This document shows positions 6,344-14,459 of a stretch of DNA of 17,720 nt, piece by piece (the stretch's first letter is position 1; each line of letters opens with the position of its first letter). The notes beneath the pieces were generated by a model. It searched no databases and was not told the origin of the DNA. It saw nothing but the letters and a program-made list of their open reading frames with translations. The stretch is taken from positions 41,927 through 59,646 of the forward strand of contig CAJTLR010000018.1 in assembly GCA_910577185.1 (NCBI GenBank). The letters are read 5' to 3'. This DNA is from an uncultured Acetatifactor sp. (lineage in GTDB: Bacteria; Bacillota; Clostridia; Lachnospirales; Lachnospiraceae). Both the position numbers and the translations under genes were made by a program.

Positions 6344-9208
6344 TTATTTCCGGACGGCATCCTTTTCCAGCATTTTTTTGATATAGACGCCCGTATGGGA
6401 ATTCTGATCCCCTGCTATCTTTTCCGGCGTCCCGGTGGCCACCACAGTCCCTCCCCGGTCTCCGCCTTCCGGCCCCATATCAATAATATAATCGGCGGTC
6501 TTGATCACATCCAGATTATGCTCAATGACCACCACGGTATTCCCGCCATCCGCAAGTCTGTGAAGAATTTCCACCAGCTTATGCACGTCCGCAAAATGAA
6601 GTCCCGTGGTAGGTTCATCCAGAATATATATTGTTTTCCCTGTGCTGCGCCTGCTCAGCTCCGTGGCCAGCTTAATTCTCTGTGCTTCTCCCCCCGAAAG
6701 TGTGGTGGAAGGCTGCCCAAGCTTCACATATCCCAGACCCACATCATAGAGGGTCTCGATTTTCCGGCGAATGGAAGGCAGGTTCTCAAAAAAGGGAAGG
6801 GCCTCCTCCACCGTCATATCCAGCACATCAAAAATATTCTTTCCTTTATATTTCACATCCAGCGTCTCCCTGTTGTAGCGCCTGCCGCCGCAGACTTCGC
6901 AGGGCACATATACATCTGGCAGAAAATGCATCTCTATCTTGATAATGCCATCCCCGCTGCAGGCCTCGCAGCGGCCGCCTTTTACATTGAAGCTGAACCG
7001 TCCCTTGCCGTAGCCCTTGGCCTTGGCATCCGCGGTGGAGGCAAACAAATCCCGGATCTGGTCAAATACTCCCGTATAAGTAGCCGGATTGGAACGGGGC
7101 GTGCGCCCTATGGGAGACTGGTCGATGGCGATCACCTTATCCAGCTGCTCCAGACCCGTAATTCCCTTATGCTTTCCCGGAATACATCTGGCACGGTTTA
7201 AATCCCTGGCCAGATGCTTGTAGAGTATTTCATTCACCAGGGAGCTTTTGCCGGAACCGGATACTCCTGTCACGCAGGTCATAATCCCCAGCGGTATCTC
7301 TACATTAACATTCTTCAGGTTGTTTTCCCTTGCTCCCTGCACCTTCAGAAAACCGGCAGGTTTCCTTCTCTCTGCCGGCACCGGGATCCGCAGCTCCCCG
7401 CTGAGATATTTTCCGGTAATGGATTCCGGTATCTTTTCGATTTCCTCTGCCGTACCGCAGGCCACCACTTCCCCGCCGTGGGAACCTGCCCCCGGGCCAA
7501 TGTCCACCACATAGTCTGCCGCCAGCATGGTATCCTCGTCATGCTCCACCACGATCAGGGTATTCCCCAGATCCCTGAGATTTTTCAAAGTGTTCAGAAG
7601 CTTGTCATTGTCCCTCTGGTGCAGGCCGATACTGGGCTCGTCCAGAATATAGCAGACTCCCACCAGCCCGGAACCGATCTGGGTGGCAAGTCTGATTCGC
7701 TGTGCTTCCCCGCCGGACAAAGTGCCGGTGGCCCTGGACAATGACAGATACTCCAGTCCCACATCCACCAGAAAGCCCACCCTGGCGCGTATTTCCTTGA
7801 TAATCTGCCCCCCGATCAGCATCTGCTGGTGTGTAAGATGCATATCTTCCATAAAAGCATGCAGGTCCAGAATAGAGGAGGATGTTATTTCGTATATATT
7901 TTTATCACATATCGTCACTGCAAGGGCTTCTTTTTTCAGCCTCATACCCTTGCATACTTTGCAGGGTGTGATACGCATGAAACTCTCATATTCCTGCTTC
8001 ATGGTTTCCGAAAACGTCTCCCTGTATTTCCGTTCCACGTTGTGAACCAGACCCTCAAAAGCCACCGGGTAGACACCATATCCCCTCTGCCCCTGATAAT
8101 GCACCTCCACTTCCTTGCCTTCCGTGCCATAAATCAGGACATGTTTCACTTTCTCCGGATACGCTTCAAAAGGAGTGTCCAGATCAAAATCATATTCTTT
8201 ACACAGGGCCTGTAAAAGTGCGTTTGTAAAACTGTTTTTGTCCGCGCAGGACTGCCAGCCCGTCACCGCAATGGCTCCCTGGCTGATACTCAGTCTTTGG
8301 TCCGGAATCATGAGTTCTATATCAAACTCCATCTTATAGCCCAGACCGGAACATTCCGGGCAGGCACCGAAGGGATTGTTAAAGGAAAAACTCCTGGGCT
8401 CTATCTCACTGATACCGATGCCGCAGTCAGGGCAGGAAAAACTCTGGCTGAAAGTCATAGGACTTCCTCCCACCACATCCACCACCAGAAGCCCCTCTGC
8501 CAGACTCAGCACATTTTCTATGGAATCTGCCAGCCTGCGCTCTATTCCCTGCTTCACGGCCAGACGGTCCACCACAATCTCTATATTATGTTTTATATTC
8601 TTATCCAGGGAAATTTCTTCCGTCAGTTCATACAGACTGCCATCAATCCGCACACGCACATAACCGCTTTTTCGGGCGCGGTCCAGCACTTTTGCGTGTT
8701 CTCCCTTCCGTCCCCTTACCACCGGAGCCAGCAGCTGCAGTCTGGTTCCCTCCGGCAGTTCCATAATCTGGTCCACCATCTGGTCCACAGTCTGTTTCGC
8801 AATTTCCCTGCCGCATTCGGGACAGTGTGGTATCCCGATTCTGGCATAGAGCAGACGGAAATAGTCATATATCTCCGTCACGGTTCCCACCGTGGAACGG
8901 GGATTCCTGTTTGTGGACTTCTGGTCTATGGAGATGGCCGGGGACAGCCCCTCAATCTTTTCCACATTGGGTTTTTCCATCTGCCCCAGGAACATCCTGG
9001 CATAGGAGGACAGCGACTCCATATAGCGGCGCTGCCCTTCCGCGTAAATCGTGTCAAAAGCCAGGGATGACTTGCCTGAGCCCGACATTCCTGTCAATAC
9101 TACCAGCTCATTTCTGGGAATATCCACATCTATGTTTTTTAAATTATGTTCCGCCGCCCCCCGGATTTTAATATATTCCCGGGGACGCATCTTCTTTATC
9201 TCGACCAT
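6344..9208 (-). CDS. uvrA: Excinuclease ABC subunit A (UvrA)
   Basis: This 954-residue UvrA is the damage-recognising ATPase of nucleotide excision repair and loads UvrB onto DNA. Two ABC ATPase modules are intact: Walker A GMSGSGKS (40-47), signature LSGGEAQRIRLAT (from 497) and Walker B YILDEPS (520-526) in the first; Walker A GVSGSGKSS (648-656), LSGGEAQRIKLAT (from 837) and ILDEPTTGL (from about 862) in the second. Zinc modules are CPDC...CPEC (259-286) and CEAC...CEVC (747-773). The start ATG 9208 follows AGGAAGGGAG at good spacing; an upstream in-frame ATG at 9250 adds 14 residues not expected in UvrA. It lies downstream of uvrB, but a membrane-protein gene separates them. No SOS-box-like sequence was seen in the 128 bp before it, so expression may depend on readthrough from uvrB. 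Confidence 0.97.
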   Translation of the reverse strand: MVEIKKMRPREYIKIRGAAEHNLKNIDVDIPRNELVVLTGMSGSGKSSLAFDTIYAEGQRRYMESLSSYARMFLGQMEKPNVEKIEGLSPAISIDQKSTNRNPRSTVGTVTEIYDYFRLLYARIGIPHCPECGREIAKQTVDQMVDQIMELPEGTRLQLLAPVVRGRKGEHAKVLDRARKSGYVRVRIDGSLYELTEEISLDKNIKHNIEIVVDRLAVKQGIERRLADSIENVLSLAEGLLVVDVVGGSPMTFSQSFSCPDCGIGISEIEPRSFSFNNPFGACPECSGLGYKMEFDIELMIPDQRLSISQGAIAVTGWQSCADKNSFTNALLQALCKEYDFDLDTPFEAYPEKVKHVLIYGTEGKEVEVHYQGQRGYGVYPVAFEGLVHNVERKYRETFSETMKQEYESFMRITPCKVCKGMRLKKEALAVTICDKNIYEITSSSILDLHAFMEDMHLTHQQMLIGGQIIKEIRARVGFLVDVGLEYLSLSRATGTLSGGEAQRIRLATQIGSGLVGVCYILDEPSIGLHQRDNDKLLNTLKNLRDLGNTLIVVEHDEDTMLAADYVVDIGPGAGSHGGEVVACGTAEEIEKIPESITGKYLSGELRIPVPAERRKPAGFLKVQGARENNLKNVNVEIPLGIMTCVTGVSGSGKSSLVNEILYKHLARDLNRARCIPGKHKGITGLEQLDKVIAIDQSPIGRTPRSNPATYTGVFDQIRDLFASTADAKAKGYGKGRFSFNVKGGRCEACSGDGIIKIEMHFLPDVYVPCEVCGGRRYNRETLDVKYKGKNIFDVLDMTVEEALPFFENLPSIRRKIETLYDVGLGYVKLGQPSTTLSGGEAQRIKLATELSRRSTGKTIYILDEPTTGLHFADVHKLVEILHRLADGGNTVVVIEHNLDVIKTADYIIDMGPEGGDRGGTVVATGTPEKIAGDQNSHTGVYIKKMLEKDAVRK

Positions 9209-9336
9209 TGCTCTCCCTTCCTTTTGTATCATCCGGCCTTGCCAAAACACCGCCCGGAGATCTTATACCCCGGTTCTGCCGCCTTCCGCCAGTGTCCCGG
9301 AGCAAATCCATTCCCCTGCGCAGTCTCAGACGCAGC

Positions 9337-10968
9337 TCATTTTTCCGCCGCAGGATTCCCTGCCCCATGTTCTGCTTCCCGGTCCGTCCTGCCGGTTTTT
9401 CGTTTCTCCAGAAACTCCGTCACCCGGGCCGTATACTGGCAGATCCCGCATATGGATATGGCGGTCAGAACCGGCAGGAAGACCAGCAGATACCTGGCTC
9501 TGGCCTCAAACAGCATCTGGTAGAAAAAGATACCCAGAAAACTCAGCGCAAGGACTCCGTACTTCTCCCGTTTTTCCTTTTTGCAAAGACAGATTCCCGG
9601 GATCCCTGTAATACAGAAATACCATGCCAGCTGGCAGAGGGTGTTATACCTTCCCATATTGGCTGCATCCACCCAGAAAATATCCCTCAGCCATTGTGTC
9701 AGGGCAGTGTTGCTGGCAAGGTCGTCCGGAAAATATTCCTCCACCCATACCTCGGACCGCCAGCCGAATGTCCCATCATTAAAGGTCATCATCATTTTCT
9801 TCAGCCAGAAATACACTGACCCGAAAAATCCTCTGTCTTTCAGCCGCCCGAAAGCCCTTTCCAGCGCAGCCTGGTTTCTCTCTTCTCTGCTGGTCTGAAA
9901 TTCCCCGAAAATGGCCACGTCATCCCCATTATATCCTCCGGTGGTTTTCTCATTCAGGCCCATGTACAAATAATTCTGCCATCCGGCTTCTATTTCCGGA
10001 TTAAACTCAAGTCCTATCTCTTCTATAAAATAATCTTTGCACATATTTACCGCAAACAGCAGCGCGGCCGCCAGCAAAACTTCCGTCAGGAAAAATTTCC
10101 AGTACTTTTTTCTGTCTGCCAGAAAACTGAGAAACTCTATTGCCAGAAGGGCAATAAGAACCACATATATACTGGGCTTCACCAGTCCGCCTGCCACAAT
10201 GCTTATCATCGCCGGCACCAGATACAGATACCGGAAAAGATCCTTCTCGGCCTTTTTATAACACACATAAAAATAAATACCCATTATGGGGAAAACCATT
10301 CCGTAAGTATCCGTATAAGGCGCTATTTTCCAGGGAGATATCCCTACCAGTACAAGATACAGCCCGAATGCGGTCACGGTAGGCATCAGTCTGCCCGTCA
10401 GCTTCTTCACGGTAAGACAGCTGAAAAATCCCCCCAGTGAAATCAGGATGCAATTCACCTGCAGCCACATAAACTCAGCCACATAAGGATAGTTTTTCAT
10501 CTCCATGGCTTTTCTGAGAATCTTTCCCAGAATATAGGATATGGGAATATTGTTGGAATACATGGAAAGATAATAATAGTACCCCAGTTCCTCCTCATAT
10601 GCGACACTATAGGCTGCCCCCCTGACCACCATAATATCCCAGGGCAGCTTGAACGCAATCTCTCTTGCAACCCTCACATTGACGAAATAAAGCACAATAA
10701 ATAACGCCGCCAGAATAAGATTTACAACCAGGTTCTTCTTCCCTGTCAGCTCCATTTTCCTGCATGCCCTGAAAAGGCAGATGCAGGCGGCCATGCCCAG
10801 GAGAGCCAGAAGGGCCAGCACCTGGCCGGGCAGTAATACCGTCAGTTTCATGCCCACCCAGTAATCCATACTGTTTCCCACAAAAAGGGTTCCGCACAAA
10901 ACCGGCAGAAATACCGCCAGAAATATTACATTGACAGCCAAAAAAGTTCTGTCCCGCAATTTAACCAT
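9337..10968 (-). CDS. Polytopic membrane protein, possible GT-C fold glycosyltransferase
   Basis: The protein has 543 residues and roughly ten or more hydrophobic segments, including about residues 8-29, 43-66 and 78-98 and a C-terminal pair ending near ARYLLVFLPVLTAISICGIC. The layout resembles GT-C glycosyltransferases, which transfer sugars from polyprenyl-phosphate carriers outside the membrane. There are acidic residues in the first large external loop (PWDIMVVRG near 109-117), an aromatic stretch GYYYYLSMYSNNIPISY, a repeated WKIAPYTDTYG-type motif region, a soluble C-proximal loop rich in aromatics, and the closing FEARARYLLVFLP element common in such proteins. No exact family could be named and activity is inference. 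AAGGTG lies six bases before ATG 10968. It is placed between uvrB and uvrA with gaps of 114 and 128 bp; no terminator is evident on either side, so it may share their transcript despite having no obvious role in repair. Confidence 0.75.
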   Translation of the reverse strand: MVKLRDRTFLAVNVIFLAVFLPVLCGTLFVGNSMDYWVGMKLTVLLPGQVLALLALLGMAACICLFRACRKMELTGKKNLVVNLILAALFIVLYFVNVRVAREIAFKLPWDIMVVRGAAYSVAYEEELGYYYYLSMYSNNIPISYILGKILRKAMEMKNYPYVAEFMWLQVNCILISLGGFFSCLTVKKLTGRLMPTVTAFGLYLVLVGISPWKIAPYTDTYGMVFPIMGIYFYVCYKKAEKDLFRYLYLVPAMISIVAGGLVKPSIYVVLIALLAIEFLSFLADRKKYWKFFLTEVLLAAALLFAVNMCKDYFIEEIGLEFNPEIEAGWQNYLYMGLNEKTTGGYNGDDVAIFGEFQTSREERNQAALERAFGRLKDRGFFGSVYFWLKKMMMTFNDGTFGWRSEVWVEEYFPDDLASNTALTQWLRDIFWVDAANMGRYNTLCQLAWYFCITGIPGICLCKKEKREKYGVLALSFLGIFFYQMLFEARARYLLVFLPVLTAISICGICQYTARVTEFLEKRKTGRTDREAEHGAGNPAAEK

Positions 10969-11082
10969 TTCTACACCTTTTTCAACCTTCCCAACAGCAA
11001 TATTCCTTCATGTCACAGACTGCGGCCCTTGTCCGTCCGCTGTCTTTTCTCCCGTCCACGGACATCCGGTACGCATAGTCCC

Positions 11083-13095
11083 TTAATTCCCGGACTTTGC
11101 TTCCAGCTCCCGCAGAGACTGCTTCAGTTCAATCATCTTATCCCTCAGTTCCGCGGCGGCCTCAAAATTCAGGTCCGCAGCGGCCTTCTGCATTTTCTTC
11201 TGCACATCGGCAATCAGCTTCTCCAGTTCCTTGCGGCTCATGGATTCCGGATCCTTCTCAAACCTTAGCTCTTCCTTGGCAATGACCTTGGAAATGGCAA
11301 TCAGGTCACGCACGGACTTCTTAATGGTCTGGGGCGTAATATGATGCTCTTCATTATATTTCATCTGAATCTCGCGCCTGCGGCTGGTCTCGTCCAGGGC
11401 AACCCTCATGGAGTCCGTGATGGTATCCGCGTACATGACCACATGTCCCTCTTCATTTCTGGCAGCACGTCCTATGGTCTGTATCAGGGAAGTGGCGCTT
11501 CTCAGAAATCCCTCCTTGTCCGCATCCAGAATGGCTACCAGGGAAATCTCCGGAATATCCAGACCTTCCCGCAGCAGATTGATACCCACCAGGACATCAA
11601 ACACATCCAGACGCATATCCCGGATAATTTCCGCGCGCTCCAGCGTGTCCACATCCGAATGCAGATATTTGACCCGGATTCCCACTTCCCTCATATAATC
11701 GGTTAAGTCCTCTGCCATTCGTTTGGTCAGGGTGGTCACCAGTACCTTGTTATGCTTCTTTGTCTCTGCGTTAATCTCTCCCACCAGATCGTCAATCTGA
11801 CCTTCCACCGGGCGCACATCCACCCTGGGATCCAGAAGACCGGTGGGGCGGATAATCTGTTCTGTCCGCAGCAGTTCATGTTCCTCCTCATAGACGGAAG
11901 GCGTGGCTGACACAAACATCATCTGGTCAATATGGGATTCAAACTCCTCAAAATTTAAAGGTCTGTTGTCCAGCGCGGAGGGAAGCCGGAAACCGTACTC
12001 CACCAGGGTATTTTTTCTGGAACGGTCCCCCGCAAACATTCCCCTGATCTGCGGAATCGTCATATGGGACTCATCAATGATAATCAGAAAATCATCCCGG
12101 AAAAAATCCATCAGGGTCAGCGGCGGGGAGCCGGGCGGCATCCCGTTCAGATGCCTGGAATAGTTCTCAATTCCTGAGCAGAATCCCGTCTCCCGCATCA
12201 TTTCTATGTCAAAGTTCGTCCGCTCCGCGATGCGCTGTGCCTCAATCAGCTTATCCTCGCTTTTAAAATAACGGACCTGCTCTTCCAGTTCCTTCTCAAT
12301 ATTGTCACAGGCAATCTTAATTTTCTCCTGGGATACCACATAATGGGATGCCGGGAAAATAGCCACATGTGCCAGCACCGCATGCACCCGGCCGGACAAG
12401 GGCTCCACCTCTGCTATTCTGTCAATTTCGTCCCCGAAAAATTCAATCCTGATAAAATAATCCCCGCCCTGAGCCGGATAGACTTCAATGACATCCCCGT
12501 GTACCCGGAAGCATCCTCTCTGCATGTCCATCTCATTGCGTGTATATTGAATATTCACCAGTTCCCTCAGTACCTGGTCCCGGTCTTTCACCATTCCCGG
12601 ACGAAGGGACACGATCATATCCTGATATTCATCCGGACTTCCCAGTCCGTAGATACAAGACACACTGGCCACCACTACCACATCCCTGCGCTCCGTCAGG
12701 GAAACCGTCGCCGACAGCCGCAGCTTGTCAATCTCGTCATTTATGGAAGAATCCTTTGCAATATAGGTATCGGAAGAAGGCACATATGCCTCCGGCTGAT
12801 AATAATCATAATAGGAGACAAAGTATTCTACCGCATTTTCCGGGAAAAATTCCTTGAACTCGCCGTAGAGCTGTCCGGCCAGGGTCTTATTGTGCGCTAT
12901 GACCAAAGTGGGCTTGTTCAGGGCGGCGATGACATTGGCCATGGTAAAGGTCTTGCCGGAACCGGTGACACCCAGCAGAGTCTGAAACTGATTGCCCTTT
13001 TGGAAGCCCTCCACCAGTTCGGCTATGGCCGCCGGCTGGTCCCCGGTGGGCTTGTATTCGGAATGAAGTTTGAAGCATTTTTGTGCATCCTGCAC
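11083..13095 (-). CDS. uvrB: Excinuclease ABC subunit B (UvrB)
   Basis: This 670-residue UvrB is the helicase-like subunit that verifies DNA damage and recruits UvrC. Features in order are Walker A GVTGSGKTF (42-50), the beta-hairpin YYDYYQPEAYVPSSDTYI (from about 95) that probes the strand opening, the Walker B-type IIIDESHMTIPQIRG (DESH near 341), the GLDIPEISLVAILDADKEGF block, QTIGRAARN motif VI, and the C-terminal UVR domain (about 629-664) that binds UvrC. The start is GTG 13095: an excellent AAGGAGGTGG sits four bases before it. A reading frame starting at GTG 13113 would place this ribosome site inside the coding region and is rejected. In Bacillus, uvrB (dinA) is repressed by LexA; here a LexA-box-like sequence lies about 220 bp upstream, and the leader is strongly structured. 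Confidence 0.97.
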   Translation of the reverse strand: MQDAQKCFKLHSEYKPTGDQPAAIAELVEGFQKGNQFQTLLGVTGSGKTFTMANVIAALNKPTLVIAHNKTLAGQLYGEFKEFFPENAVEYFVSYYDYYQPEAYVPSSDTYIAKDSSINDEIDKLRLSATVSLTERRDVVVVASVSCIYGLGSPDEYQDMIVSLRPGMVKDRDQVLRELVNIQYTRNEMDMQRGCFRVHGDVIEVYPAQGGDYFIRIEFFGDEIDRIAEVEPLSGRVHAVLAHVAIFPASHYVVSQEKIKIACDNIEKELEEQVRYFKSEDKLIEAQRIAERTNFDIEMMRETGFCSGIENYSRHLNGMPPGSPPLTLMDFFRDDFLIIIDESHMTIPQIRGMFAGDRSRKNTLVEYGFRLPSALDNRPLNFEEFESHIDQMMFVSATPSVYEEEHELLRTEQIIRPTGLLDPRVDVRPVEGQIDDLVGEINAETKKHNKVLVTTLTKRMAEDLTDYMREVGIRVKYLHSDVDTLERAEIIRDMRLDVFDVLVGINLLREGLDIPEISLVAILDADKEGFLRSATSLIQTIGRAARNEEGHVVMYADTITDSMRVALDETSRRREIQMKYNEEHHITPQTIKKSVRDLIAISKVIAKEELRFEKDPESMSRKELEKLIADVQKKMQKAAADLNFEAAAELRDKMIELKQSLRELEAKSGN

Positions 13096-13099
13096 AATA

Positions 13100-13109
13100 C
13101 CACCTCCTT
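13100..13109 (-). promoter_or_regulatory. uvrB ribosome binding site that fixes the GTG start
   Basis: AAGGAGGTGG on the minus strand is nearly the full complement of the 16S rRNA 3' end. It lies four bases before GTG 13095 and decides that start over the in-frame GTG 13113. Confidence 0.85.
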
Positions 13110-13120
13110 GCACCTATAGT

Positions 13121-13142
13121 AAAAAAGGGGCACTATCTGCCC
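13121..13142 (-). terminator. Terminator-like hairpin just before the uvrB ribosome site
   Basis: On the minus strand GGGCA, loop GATAG, TGCCC is followed by C and six T residues (13121-13126). The stem is short but GC-rich and the T-run is immediate. It ends only 11 bases before the uvrB ribosome site, so it either closes the upstream transcript, with uvrB starting from an unseen promoter almost on top of it, or acts as an attenuator in the uvrB leader. Confidence 0.5.
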
Positions 13143-13145
13143 GAA

Positions 13146-13195
13146 ATTCGTCACGGTGTGTCTTCTTTTCACTTTAAAAAAGTACCGTGACGAAT
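13146..13195. repeat. Perfect 12-bp inverted repeat with 26-bp spacer in the uvrB leader
   Basis: ATTCGTCACGGT (13146-13157) and ACCGTGACGAAT (13184-13195) are perfect reverse complements. The inner GTGAC (13187-13191) can pair alternatively with a second GTCAC at 13200-13204, giving two mutually exclusive folds. It lies directly upstream of the terminator-like hairpin at 13121-13142. It could be a regulatory RNA structure, an operator or a small element remnant; the sequence does not say which. Confidence 0.6.
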
Positions 13196-13273
13196 GAAAG
13201 TCACCTGAATCGATTTTGTTAACATATGAATACAGCATAAAACTATATGGAATTTTCCAATACAGCAGGTTAT

Positions 13274-13282
13274 AGTATAACA
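13274..13282 (-). promoter_or_regulatory. Candidate extended -10 promoter within repeat copy A
   Basis: TGTTATACT on the minus strand is an extended -10 element (TGn plus TATACT, five of six consensus bases) with no convincing -35. If used, it would drive uvrB with a leader of about 170 bases. The equivalent site in copy B reads TGTTACACT and is weaker. Confidence 0.35.
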
Positions 13283-13312
13283 CATCTTCTCAAAAAAGTA
13301 CATACCCAAATC

Positions 13313-13326
13313 AGAACATTTGTTCA
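13313..13326. promoter_or_regulatory. LexA (SOS) box-like site, copy A
   Basis: The 14-mer reads TGAACAAATGTTCT on the minus strand. Its core fits the Gram-positive LexA/DinR operator GAACNNNNGTTC exactly, while the outermost bases deviate. It lies at the centre of the palindrome of copy A and about 220 bp upstream of uvrB, a gene repressed by LexA in Bacillus. It sits some 35 bp upstream of the candidate -10, which is far but not impossible for LexA control. Confidence 0.45.
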
Positions 13327-13350
13327 GATTTGGGTATGCTTCAATAGCTC

Positions 13351-13403
13351 GTGGCCTTAAAGCCACTATTACTACAGTGGCTTGCCACCATAACGATGGC
13401 GGC
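13351..13403 (-). other. Tandem hairpins downstream of the Rpn-family gene
   Basis: On the minus strand GCCGCCAT-CGTT-ATGGTGGC forms an 8-bp stem with one G-U pair (13384-13403). It is followed directly by AAGCCACT-8 bases-AGTGGCTT, a perfect 8-bp stem (13360-13383), and another GCCAC (minus strand) at 13351-13355. The G-U pair would be an A-C mismatch on the plus strand, which favours a minus-strand RNA. It lies between the rpn stop and copy A, so it is either a 3' untranslated structure or part of a long uvrB leader. Confidence 0.55.
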
Positions 13404-13451
13404 TTTATTGGGTGCCTTTCACTTTTCCTATTACAACACCAGCATCTACAT

Positions 13452-14444
13452 CTAAGCATTCGTGTATAATGCACTCTCTGCTTCTTTATATTCAGCTTCC
13501 GTATATCCCATAGATAATATCTGTTCTTTTGTAATATTGACTCTAATCATTCTCTCAAGAGCCTCTTTTCTTGCCTCTTTTCCTGCCTCTATTTTTGCCT
13601 CTATTTTTGCCGCCCTTCTTTCCCGTTCTATAATACTCTCTGACCAATTACACATAATCTGGATTCTCCTTTCCAATTCAGTCGTCATTGTCATTCCATA
13701 TTCCTCTTCCAATATACGTTTCTTTTCTGAAGCATCTTTCCTGGAAACCAACTCTTCCAACATAGCAATCAACACATTCTGAGATTTCTTTATAGCTTTT
13801 CCAGGAGAACTTTCTGCTTCACCCCTGATATTGACAATAATGCCTTTCATCAGATCCGTATGATATGAATTTCTCCTATTCCCAAAAACTGTTTTTCTGT
13901 CAAAACAGATTTCCTCGATAGAATCTTCTGTTTCTTCGCTATCCATGCATATCCAGATACTTCGGACTTTTTTCAAATTATCAAAGTCACTGTGGAAAAA
14001 TTCGGTCTGTTTCTGTGCTGAAATCATCCTTGCAAGATAGAACAGAACCCTATTCTCCAGGTGGTATCCCAGCTTACCGGAATCCGTTGACTTCTGCGCC
14101 TCAATGTTGATAAGAATCTTCATCTCTTTTTTCTTGGGGTATGCAGTGAAGCGAATATCATAATAGATGATTCCCTCTCCCGGAATATTATCTTCCGTTA
14201 CTGTTCCTTTCACTCGTCCAAGATTAGAAAGTCCTGCATCAACCGGTCTCGCTCCTATTTCAATATCGTCACCAATGCAGCCAGGGATGTCTTTAATGTC
14301 CATCTCCTGAAACTCATCAACAGTATACTTCAAAACACGTGACAATATCTGCTTGTCCGAAAGCAAATATTTTACATTTGTATCATATACAGAACCAGAG
14401 TCATTTGTAGCATTGACCGTCTGCGCTAAATTTGTCTCTATCAT
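13452..14444 (-). CDS. Rpn family PD-(D/E)XK nuclease / putative transposase
   Basis: The protein has 330 residues from ATG 14444, with GAGGGAG five bases before it; an in-frame GTG at 14450 overlaps that ribosome site and is less likely. The N-terminus (NATNDSG...DTNVKYLLSDKQILSRVLKY) and the nuclease core are typical of the Rpn/PD-(D/E)XK transposase-like family: Asp96 in GIIYYDIRF, then Glu115-x-Gln117 in ILINIEAQKS, the D...ExQ catalytic pattern, followed by YHLENRVLFYLARM. The C-terminus is a charged helical tail (IEAKIEAGKEARKEALERM) and a short helix ending YTEAEYKEAESALY. E. coli Rpn proteins are DNA nucleases that promote RecA-independent recombination; mobility of this copy is not shown. 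The gene is visibly richer in AT and in AAA/ATA codons than its neighbours, suggesting transfer. It has a good promoter and is flanked by the duplicated palindrome. Confidence 0.87.
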   Translation of the reverse strand: MIETNLAQTVNATNDSGSVYDTNVKYLLSDKQILSRVLKYTVDEFQEMDIKDIPGCIGDDIEIGARPVDAGLSNLGRVKGTVTEDNIPGEGIIYYDIRFTAYPKKKEMKILINIEAQKSTDSGKLGYHLENRVLFYLARMISAQKQTEFFHSDFDNLKKVRSIWICMDSEETEDSIEEICFDRKTVFGNRRNSYHTDLMKGIIVNIRGEAESSPGKAIKKSQNVLIAMLEELVSRKDASEKKRILEEEYGMTMTTELERRIQIMCNWSESIIERERRAAKIEAKIEAGKEARKEALERMIRVNITKEQILSMGYTEAEYKEAESALYTNA

Positions 14445-14459
14445 CGTCACTCCCTCTTT

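Larger units (their letters stand above)
13263..13345 (-). repeat. Palindromic repeat, copy A (uvrB side)
   Basis: This 83-bp segment is nearly identical, in the same orientation, to 14495-14583: seven substitutions and two small indels (2 and 4 bases). It consists of a 36-bp imperfect palindrome (13302-13337), a T-run of six on the minus strand, then a conserved GAGAAGATGTGTTA-ACTATAAC segment ending in CTGCTG. The two copies bracket the Rpn-family gene. The palindrome plus T-run could end the rpn transcript; the following segment could start the uvrB transcript. Confidence 0.85.

Noticed and set aside
6326..7201. Plus-strand 291-codon frame opposite uvrA
   Set aside because: It is antisense to conserved uvrA coding sequence; composition is His/Gln/Pro-rich as typical of shadow frames.
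9168..9368. Minus-strand 66-codon frame between the membrane-protein gene and uvrA
   Set aside because: It overlaps both neighbours in other frames, is Arg/Gly-rich without motif, and spans the uvrA ribosome site.
10969..11082. Hairpin GTCCGT/ACGGAC as a uvrB terminator
   Set aside because: Only six base pairs with a loop of about 20 bases and no T-run on the minus strand.
12343..13119. Plus-strand 258-codon frame opposite uvrB
   Set aside because: It is antisense to the conserved UvrB N-terminus with no motif or ribosome site.
13169..13474. Minus-strand 101-codon frame downstream of the Rpn-family gene
   Set aside because: It translates hairpins and the palindromic repeat, overlaps the rpn 3' end and has no protein-like pattern.
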